A stretch of 64,000 nt of DNA from Streptomyces sp. NA04227 (GTDB lineage Bacteria > Actinomycetota > Actinomycetes > Streptomycetales > Streptomycetaceae). Both the position numbers and the translations under genes were made by a program. Numbering within the stretch: position 1 is the first letter of the stretch; the number at the start of each line of letters is the position of its first letter. The stretch covers positions 7,553,001 to 7,617,000 of the forward strand of contig NZ_CP054918.1 in NCBI RefSeq assembly GCF_013364195.1, written 5' to 3'. The notes under the pieces are model-generated. The model was given only the letters and a program-made list of their open reading frames with translations. It was not told the origin of the DNA and searched no databases. Below, piece after piece: positions 1 to 5,765 of this stretch.

Positions 1-546
1 GCCGCGCTTGGCGAGGACGGGGGCGGCGGCCAGGACGTCGTCCCAGGTGGTGGGGAGTTCGAGGCCCGCCTCGGCGAAGATCTCGGTGTTGTACGCGGTG
101 GTGTTGACGTTCTGGAAGAGCGGGACACCGTAGAGCTTGCCGTCGAAGGTCGCGGCGTCCAGGGTGCCCGGGTAGAAGGCCTTGCGGTCCTTGGCCACCG
201 CTTCGTCGACCGGCAGCAGCCCGTCCACGTTCTTGTACGTGGCGGCCTGGTCGGGGGTGATCAGGACGAGGTCGGGCCCCGAACCGGCCGCCAGCGCGGC
301 GGAGATCTGCGGGTCCCGCTTGTCGAAGGTCTGGAGCTCGATGTTGAGGTCGATGTCCGGGTGGGCCTTCTCGAACGCCGCCTCCGTCTTCGCCCAGTAC
401 TTCTTGCTCGCCGAAGCGTCCTTGATGACGGGGTACATCCACAGGGTGACGTCCGCCCGGCCGTCGTCGTCTCCCGTCGAGCATGCGGTGAACGCCAGCA
501 TGGCGGTGGCGGCGAGGGCGGCGAGCCGCAGGGGTCGAGTGCTCAT
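1..546 (-). CDS. ABC transporter sugar-binding lipoprotein (partial, C-terminus beyond window)
   Basis: This is the first 182 codons of an extracellular solute-binding protein; the gene runs off the left edge. The start is MSTRPLRLAALAATAML followed by a lipobox (LAFTAC, lipidated Cys about residue 22) and a spacer rich in Asp. The mature part has family 1 binding-protein signatures: AFEKAHPDIDLN, AALAAGSGPDLVLI and a region with GVPLFQNVNTT. By family it delivers a sugar or oligosaccharide to an ABC permease, whose genes are presumably to the left. Its ATG overlaps the sulfatase stop as ATGA, so the two are probably translationally coupled. The ligand is inferred from context (sulfated glycan fragment) and is not visible in the sequence. 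Confidence 0.9.
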   Translation of the reverse strand, partial: MSTRPLRLAALAATAMLAFTACSTGDDDGRADVTLWMYPVIKDASASKKYWAKTEAAFEKAHPDIDLNIELQTFDKRDPQISAALAAGSGPDLVLITPDQAATYKNVDGLLPVDEAVAKDRKAFYPGTLDAATFDGKLYGVPLFQNVNTTAYNTEIFAEAGLELPTTWDDVLAAAPVLAKRG

Positions 547-1979
547 GCTGTTTCTCTCTCTCGGGGTGTGGGTGGCGGACAGGGCCCGGCCGGGGCGGGG
601 GACGCGGACGGGACGAACGGCGGGGGAGTGGCGGCGGCCGCGCCGCGCAGGGCGTCGAGGGCGAGCCGGTGGCGTGGCGCGAGGGGCTGGGGTTCCAGCA
701 GCGGGTCGCCCGTCTCGTCCATCCAGCCGAGCAGGGCGTCCGCGAGTTCGGCGACCACCTCGGCGTACGCCGGATCGGCGGCCAGATTGCGGCCTTCGTG
801 GGGGTCGCCGAGCAGGTCGTAGAGCTCGAAGGGGGCACTGCTCTCGATCGTGGGGCCGCGCATGTCCACCGGCGTGCTGCGATGGGTCCACGACTGGGTG
901 GAGTCCATGACCCGGGGCGCGTTGGCGAAGTTGACGATCAGCTTGTGGGTGGCCGAGCGCACCGACCGCTTGGGGTCGTAGTACGTGTGGTAGGTCAGCT
1001 GGCCGAAGCAGTGCGTACGGGCCGCACCCTCGCCCTCGACCACGGGCACCAGACTGGTACCGGCGATCTCCGGCGGCAGTGGCCGTCCCAGGAGTGCGAG
1101 CAGCGTCGGCAGGACGTCGACATGGCTGACCATCGGCGTGATCCGGCGTCCGGTCCAGGCCTCCCGGCCGGGGACGCGCATCATCAGGGCGACCCCCAGC
1201 CCGGCGTCGTAGAGCGTGCACTTGGCGCGCGGCAGGGCGAGACCGTGGTCGGTGGTGAAGACGACGACGGTCTCCTCGCGCAGGCCGAGGGCGTCCAGGC
1301 GGTCCAGTACCCGGCCGACACCCTCGTCCATGTGCCGTACGGCGCCCTGGAGTTCGGCGATCTCCTCGCGCGCGCCCGCGTCGTCGCGCAGATACGCGGG
1401 GACGGTGTGCCCGAGGGAGTCGTCGGCGCGTACGCCCTCGGACAGGAAGCCCATGACGCCGTGCGGGTCCCGGGTGGAGGGGGAGCGGTGCGGCTCGTGG
1501 AAGCCGACCTGGAGGTAGAACGGCTCGGTGCGCCGGGCGGCACTCTCGAGCGCGCCGGTGGCCCGCTCGACGACGGTGTCCCGGTCGCCGCCGCTGCGTA
1601 CCCGGTCGAAGCCGAGGCGTGCGGCCACCTGTTCGTCCGGCAGTACGCGTGACTCGTGGTGTACGCCGATCAGTTCGGTGTGGTACCCGGCCGACTTGAG
1701 GCGGTGGGCGAGGTGGCCGCTCGGGTCGTTCAGGTCCCAGGCGAAGGGTTCGTGGGTCAGGCCGAGTACGCCGTTGGTCTGCGGATAGGTCCCGGTGAAC
1801 AGCGAGGCACGGGCCGGGCTGCAGTGCGGGGCACTGGCGAAGGCGCTCTCGAAGAGCGTGGCCTCGGCGGCGAGGGCGTCGAGGTGAGGTGTCGCCACGG
1901 TGGGCACGCCGTACGTACCGAGGAAGCGGCCGAGGTCGTGGCAGTGCAGCAGCAAAACGTTGCGGGGGGCGGAGGTCAT
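543..1979 (-). CDS. Sulfatase (alkaline-phosphatase superfamily, formylglycine type)
   Basis: The protein has 478 residues. Near the N-terminus is NVLLLHCHDLGRFLG, with the metal-binding Asp, then CSPARASLFTG at residues 53-63. The latter is the C-x-P-x-R motif whose Cys53 would be oxidised to formylglycine. TTDHGL near residue 260 supplies further metal ligands. There is no signal peptide, so it should act in the cytoplasm on imported sulfated oligosaccharides or monosaccharides. An in-frame start 74 codons upstream exists but lies inside the dehydrogenase gene; the ATG at 1979 starts right before the conserved strand and lies 7 bp after the dehydrogenase stop. It is the middle gene of a dehydrogenase-sulfatase-binding protein operon. 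Other metallohydrolases of the superfamily are possible, but CxPxR is specific for sulfatases. Confidence 0.93.
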   Translation of the reverse strand: MTSAPRNVLLLHCHDLGRFLGTYGVPTVATPHLDALAAEATLFESAFASAPHCSPARASLFTGTYPQTNGVLGLTHEPFAWDLNDPSGHLAHRLKSAGYHTELIGVHHESRVLPDEQVAARLGFDRVRSGGDRDTVVERATGALESAARRTEPFYLQVGFHEPHRSPSTRDPHGVMGFLSEGVRADDSLGHTVPAYLRDDAGAREEIAELQGAVRHMDEGVGRVLDRLDALGLREETVVVFTTDHGLALPRAKCTLYDAGLGVALMMRVPGREAWTGRRITPMVSHVDVLPTLLALLGRPLPPEIAGTSLVPVVEGEGAARTHCFGQLTYHTYYDPKRSVRSATHKLIVNFANAPRVMDSTQSWTHRSTPVDMRGPTIESSAPFELYDLLGDPHEGRNLAADPAYAEVVAELADALLGWMDETGDPLLEPQPLAPRHRLALDALRGAAAATPPPFVPSASPAPAGPCPPPTPRERETA

Positions 1980-1986
1980 CGTGTGC

Positions 1987-3033
1987 TCACCCCATCCGTT
2001 CCATCGCTTCGCGGGTGACCGCGTGCCGCAGCTCACGACCGTGCAGGAACCGGTCGATCTCCTCGGTGACGATCCGTCCCGCGCGGTGGCGGGACTGGGT
2101 GCTGGCGCCGCCCAGGTGTGCGGTGAGCAGGGCGTTCGGCAGGGCTCGCCAGCGGTCGTCCCGGGGGAGCGGCTCCTCGTCGAAGACGTCGAGGGCGGCA
2201 TCGATACGGCCCGCGGCGACGGCCTCGTAGAGCGCGTCCATGTCGACGAGTGAGGACCTCGCGGTGTTCACGAGCCTTCCGCCGTCCCGGATGAGGGCGA
2301 TCTCGGCGGCGCCGAGCATGCCCCGGGTCTCGTCCGTGGCCGGTGCGTGCAGGGCCACCACGTCGCTGGTGGCGAGCAGTTCGGGCAGGGAGGTGGCGAG
2401 CGGGGCGAGCGGATCGCCGGGCGTGAGGTAGGGGTCGTAGACCTGTACGTCGGCGCCGAGCGCACGGCAGGAGTCGATGTAGGGGCGGCCGGTGCGCGAG
2501 GCGCCGATCACGCCGATACGCGCGCCGGCGATCTCGCAGGGCCGTCCGGTCCCGCGGGCGGCCTCCCAGTCGGCGCCGGAACGGAGCGCGTGGTCCTGGC
2601 GGTTGAGGCGGTGCAGCAGGGCGAGCGTCATGGCCAGGGACTGACCGGCCACCGAGGGCGCCATCGCCGCTCCGGCCTGCGAAACGGGGATCCTGGCGGC
2701 CCAGAAGACGTCGGTCACCAGGGAGCGCAGGGAGGAGGCGGCATGCATGACGAACCGCAGCCGGGGCGCCATCGACAGGTGCTGTGCGTCGAGCCGGGGG
2801 AAACCCCAGGCGGTGACGAGGACGTCGACCTCCGCCAGGGCGGCGGCGCAGCGGGCCGGGTCCTGGAGTTCGCCCGGCGGGATCTCCGTGACCTCGCCCA
2901 ATACGGCCAGGTCACGGCGGGTGTCGGGCGGGAAGAAGGCGGCGGATTCGTGAGCGGGGACGCTCAGCAGGATCCGTGGACGGCCGTCGAAGGTGCCGGA
3001 GCCGGGGGCATCGGCATCGGGTCTGTGGCTCAT
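1987..3033 (-). CDS. D-isomer-specific 2-hydroxyacid dehydrogenase family protein
   Basis: The protein has 348 residues. A Rossmann dinucleotide site, GVIGASRTGRPYIDS, starts at residue 174. The catalytic Arg (NTARSSLVD), Glu (FDEEPLPRD) and His (TAHLGG) of the family are all present. It would oxidise or reduce a 2-hydroxy/2-keto acid with NAD(P)H; the substrate is unknown, and a sugar-derived acid fits the neighbours. It is the first gene of the operon that continues with the sulfatase and binding protein. The ATG at 3033 was chosen over one at 3054 because the candidate -10 box lies at 3041-3046, between the two. That would make the mRNA leaderless or nearly so. Confidence 0.9.
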   Translation of the reverse strand: MSHRPDADAPGSGTFDGRPRILLSVPAHESAAFFPPDTRRDLAVLGEVTEIPPGELQDPARCAAALAEVDVLVTAWGFPRLDAQHLSMAPRLRFVMHAASSLRSLVTDVFWAARIPVSQAGAAMAPSVAGQSLAMTLALLHRLNRQDHALRSGADWEAARGTGRPCEIAGARIGVIGASRTGRPYIDSCRALGADVQVYDPYLTPGDPLAPLATSLPELLATSDVVALHAPATDETRGMLGAAEIALIRDGGRLVNTARSSLVDMDALYEAVAAGRIDAALDVFDEEPLPRDDRWRALPNALLTAHLGGASTQSRHRAGRIVTEEIDRFLHGRELRHAVTREAMERMG

Positions 3034-3040
3034 GTGGCGG

Positions 3041-3074
3041 AAACTAGTCAGCACGCGGTATTTTTGTCAATGAC
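3041..3074 (-). promoter_or_regulatory. Promoter with palindromic operator for the dehydrogenase-sulfatase operon
   Basis: Reading the minus strand, GTCATTGAC (3074-3066) overlaps a perfect -35 TTGACA (3070-3065). An 18-bp spacer follows, then -10 TAGTTT (3046-3041). The expected transcription start falls at or within two bases of the ATG at 3033, so the transcript looks leaderless. GTCATTGAC with its reverse complement GTCAATGAC is a near-palindrome, and the flanks are AT-rich in otherwise GC-rich DNA. The same arrangement recurs at 4442-4475. The likely ligand is the ROK protein encoded just to the right. Confidence 0.72.
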
Positions 3075-3139
3075 CAAATTAAATCCGAACGCTGCAAGAA
3101 TGAACCGTCCACCGTCAGTGACCGAAGGACTTGCCTGCG

Positions 3140-4318
3140 ATGAAGCCACGTGCCGGGAGCAAGGCCCTGATCCGCGAGATCAACGAGGCTCTGGTGCTCG
3201 ATGTCGTCCGCGCCCAGGGCCCGGTGGCCAGGGCGGGGATCGCGACGGCCACAGGACTGAGCGCGGCGACGGTCACCGGCATCACCGGCAAGCTCCTCGA
3301 GAGCGGACTACTCGTCGAGTCGGACGTAGTTCGCGCCACCCGGGGGCGACCGGCACGTCTCCTCGACCTCGGCACCGAGGCGGTCCTCGCGGCGGGCGTC
3401 CGTCTTTCGGCCACCGAGGCACACGCCGTACTCACCACGCTCCGGGGTGAGGTGATCGCCCAGCATCAGGAGCCGCTCGCCTCTGTCGCGGCCGCGGACG
3501 CCGTCGAAGCCCTCGTCCGCGCGGTCCGTACGGTGGCCGGACAGCGGCCCGCGGCGGCGCTGGTCGGGGTCGGCGTCGCGGTGTCCGGCATCGTCGACCA
3601 CCGGGCCGGAGTGGTGCGCCACAGCGGTGCGCTGGACTGGGAGGAAGTGCCTCTGCAGGCCCTGCTCGCCGAGGAGTTGGGCGTCCCGGTCGTCATCGAC
3701 AGCTACGTCAACTGCATCGCTCTCGCGCTGCCTCTCCTGGACACCGGCCTCGAAGGGCGCGACCTGCTGGTCTTCAGTGTCGGAACCAGTCTGGGCGCCT
3801 CCGTGGTCGTCGGCGGGCGCATCCACCGCGGATTCAACGGGTCCGCGGGCGGTTTCGCGCACGCCCGGCTCGGGGTGCGGGGCCGGGCCCTGCCCTGCCA
3901 CTGCGGTGCCTCCGGCTGCCTGGAGACCAGGGCCAGCGGCTGGGGCCTGCGGCGTGAACTGGAGCGCGACGGCGAACAGCCGCGCCCGTTCGACGCGGAC
4001 CGCGACCGTGAGCTCCTGGAACGGGCGGGCGAGGTCCTCGGGACGGCCGTCGCCAACGCGGCCAAGATGTTCGGCCCCGAACGCGTCGCGCTCGCCTTCA
4101 CCCAGGACATGAGCCTGCCGCCGCTCCTGGTCAGCGCACGCGAGGCCTTCCACGCGCAGTACCTGCACGAGAACACCGCCCCGCCCGCCCTGGAGCTGAC
4201 CACCGCGAAGTCCCCGCTGCTCGCCCGAGGCGCCGCGCACTCGGCGCTCTCCCGCACCTTCACGACGGCCGTTCCCGAGACGGCCGACTCGACGCGGGCG
4301 GCGCTCACTACGCGGTAG
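3140..4318 (+). CDS. ROK family transcriptional regulator
   Basis: The protein has 392 residues: an N-terminal winged helix-turn-helix (about residues 8-65, ATATGLSAATVTGITGKL) followed by a ROK sugar-kinase-like domain. The ROK zinc motif CHCGASGCLE begins at residue 253. The kinase active-site aspartate region reads VVIDSYVNCIAL rather than the usual N-D-A, and the conserved Gly-His reads GFAHARL. It therefore looks like a sugar-sensing repressor and not an active kinase. The start is ATG 3140, with AAGGA at 3125-3129; a TTG three codons earlier is too close to that site. It is divergent from the sulfatase operon and flanked by two copies of one operator-promoter, so it probably controls both sides. 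Confidence 0.93.
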   Translation: MKPRAGSKALIREINEALVLDVVRAQGPVARAGIATATGLSAATVTGITGKLLESGLLVESDVVRATRGRPARLLDLGTEAVLAAGVRLSATEAHAVLTTLRGEVIAQHQEPLASVAAADAVEALVRAVRTVAGQRPAAALVGVGVAVSGIVDHRAGVVRHSGALDWEEVPLQALLAEELGVPVVIDSYVNCIALALPLLDTGLEGRDLLVFSVGTSLGASVVVGGRIHRGFNGSAGGFAHARLGVRGRALPCHCGASGCLETRASGWGLRRELERDGEQPRPFDADRDRELLERAGEVLGTAVANAAKMFGPERVALAFTQDMSLPPLLVSAREAFHAQYLHENTAPPALELTTAKSPLLARGAAHSALSRTFTTAVPETADSTRAALTTR

Positions 4319-4343
4319 GCGCGTCCGGGGTGGCTTCCCCCTG

Positions 4344-4366
4344 GCCGTCGGTCGGTAGCCGACGGC
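4344..4366 (+). terminator. Hairpin terminator after the ROK gene
   Basis: GCCGTCGG (4344-4351) and CCGACGGC (4359-4366) form a perfect 8-bp stem with a 7-nt loop, 25 bases after the ROK stop codon. There is no T-tract, which is common in Streptomyces. Confidence 0.6.
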
Positions 4367-4441
4367 AGCGGCGTGGGCGGCGCCCCGGCCCGGACCTCCG
4401 GCATGCGCCGTACCGCCGGGCGGGCAGTCATTTTTGCTTTT

Positions 4442-4475
4442 GTCATTGACGGAAATAATTATCTCTGGCTAGTTT
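4442..4475 (+). promoter_or_regulatory. Promoter with ROK-type operator driving the polysaccharide lyase region
   Basis: GTCATTGAC (4442-4450) overlaps -35 TTGACG (4446-4451). An 18-bp spacer follows, then -10 TAGTTT (4470-4475). In both copies exactly 18 bp separate GTCATTGAC from CTAGTTTCC, matching the minus-strand promoter at 3041-3074. The expected transcript starts near 4482 and has a long leader before the lyase start at 4829; that leader holds the decayed gene at 4598-4811. Confidence 0.72.
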
Positions 4476-4597
4476 CCCTCCACGGCACGCCCCACCGGAG
4501 CCCCATGGAAGCGGGGGCAGGCCATGGGTACGCCGGTTCCGCCGTGCCCGCCGGGCCGTGTCCCGGCGCGTCCACCGCCGCCAGCCGAGGGGTTCTC

Positions 4598-4811
4598 GTG
4601 CACGATTCCGTTTCCCTGAGCCGCGGACGCCTGCGGCAGGCGGCGGCCGCCTCGCACGTGACGGTGACCGATCTCGGTCCTGGCCTCGTTCGCGGTCGGC
4701 ACCGTGATTCCCAAGATCGACGGGAATTGGTGCAGCGGCCCGCATGTGAACGCCTACGCCCATCCGCTTCCTCTCCACCATGCGCGGCCCCAACCTCGTG
4801 AAGACCGATGA
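4598..4811 (+). pseudogene. Decayed gene for a secreted (possibly Tat-exported) protein
   Basis: A strong ribosome-binding site (GAGGGG, 4587-4592) precedes GTG 4598. The first frame reads MHDSVSLSRGRLRQAAAAS, which resembles a Tat signal peptide (SRRxxL) that has lost one Arg. After about 4680 the protein-like reading moves to another frame, LASFAVGTVIPKIDGNW and on to a stop at 4809-4811. A frameshift inside the signal region and a very short length point to a dead remnant. Its position between the ROK promoter and the lyase suggests it was once another secreted glycan-acting protein. The call rests on composition and frame reading only. Confidence 0.4.
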
Positions 4812-4828
4812 CAGGAAGGCTCGTTGAC

Positions 4829-5710
4829 ATGACCGTGAAGCCGGTTCACCGGAACAGGAAGAAGAACGGGAGTGCCACCCGCGTACCCCTCGCCCTGGCG
4901 CTCGCGGGCACCCTCACCGTCGTATGCCTGGCCGTGGCCGAAGCGGGGGAGACCTCGCCGAAACGAGAGACCGCGAAGTCCCGGACCGCTCGCGCCGCCG
5001 CCGACCTGCTGAACGTCAACTACCAGGACGGCAGCCTGAATTCAGGCATCCCGGAGCTGACCACGACGCACGCCACGGCGAAGGACGCCTCCTACACCCT
5101 GCCCTCCGGTGACGACCACGCCGTCGCGCACAAGGTGACCCTCGGCGACCCCGCCTACGAATCCGACGGTGCGCCGCGCAGCGAGAGCGCGGCGAACAAG
5201 GTGCCCGAGGGCGTCTTCCACGTCGGTGACATGCGACGGTACGAGTTCAGCGTGCTCCTGAAGGACTGGGAGTCGTTCGACCCCGGGGACCCGGTGGGTG
5301 GCGACATCCTCTTCCAGGGGAAGCACGCGGGCGGCAACTTCCCCTCGTTCTTCCTGGCGGCCAAGCGGAACGCGATCGTCTTCCGGTCGCCGAAGCTCCA
5401 GTTCCAGGACGCGATCGTCGAGGACTTCACGCCGTACATCAACAAGTGGATGACCTTCCGCGTCGACGTGCGCTGGACGGACGACGCGACAGGCTTCTAC
5501 AAGATCTCCTCCAAGCTCCCCGGAGAGTCCGGTTTCACGCTGCGCAAGACACACGAGAACGTCCAGACCTTCCATCCGGAGAACCCCACCGAGTTCGGCT
5601 ACATCAAGTGGGGCCTCTACCGCCCGGACCAGTCGATCGAGGGCGGCTTCGTTCCCACCCGCGTGGTCCACCACGACAACATCCGCGTCACCGACCTCGC
5701 GACGGAATGA
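4829..5710 (+). CDS. Secreted polysaccharide lyase family protein (heparin lyase-like fold)
   Basis: The protein has 293 residues with a Sec signal peptide: a basic n-region HRNRKK, a hydrophobic stretch to about residue 38, then a linker. The mature part has the pattern of the beta-jelly-roll Polysacc_lyase family, which includes heparin and glucuronan lyases: GDMRRYEFSVLLKDWESF, then ILFQGKHAGGN, then YINKWMTFRVDVRW and finally IKWGLYRPD near the end. It should cleave uronic-acid polysaccharides outside the cell by beta-elimination. The ATG at 4829 is 9 nt after AGGAAGG; an ATG seven codons earlier overlaps that site. With the sulfatase and binding protein it suggests uptake of a sulfated, uronate-containing polymer; the actual polymer is not shown. 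Confidence 0.8.
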   Translation: MTVKPVHRNRKKNGSATRVPLALALAGTLTVVCLAVAEAGETSPKRETAKSRTARAAADLLNVNYQDGSLNSGIPELTTTHATAKDASYTLPSGDDHAVAHKVTLGDPAYESDGAPRSESAANKVPEGVFHVGDMRRYEFSVLLKDWESFDPGDPVGGDILFQGKHAGGNFPSFFLAAKRNAIVFRSPKLQFQDAIVEDFTPYINKWMTFRVDVRWTDDATGFYKISSKLPGESGFTLRKTHENVQTFHPENPTEFGYIKWGLYRPDQSIEGGFVPTRVVHHDNIRVTDLATE

Positions 5711-5765
5711 GACGGGCCGACGCCGCGTAGGCACCGGTGGGGGCCTGCCCCGGCAACGCGAACTC

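Noticed and set aside
2347..3450. Long plus-strand open frame opposite the dehydrogenase.
   Set aside because: Gly/Arg-rich antisense shadow without a ribosome-binding site.
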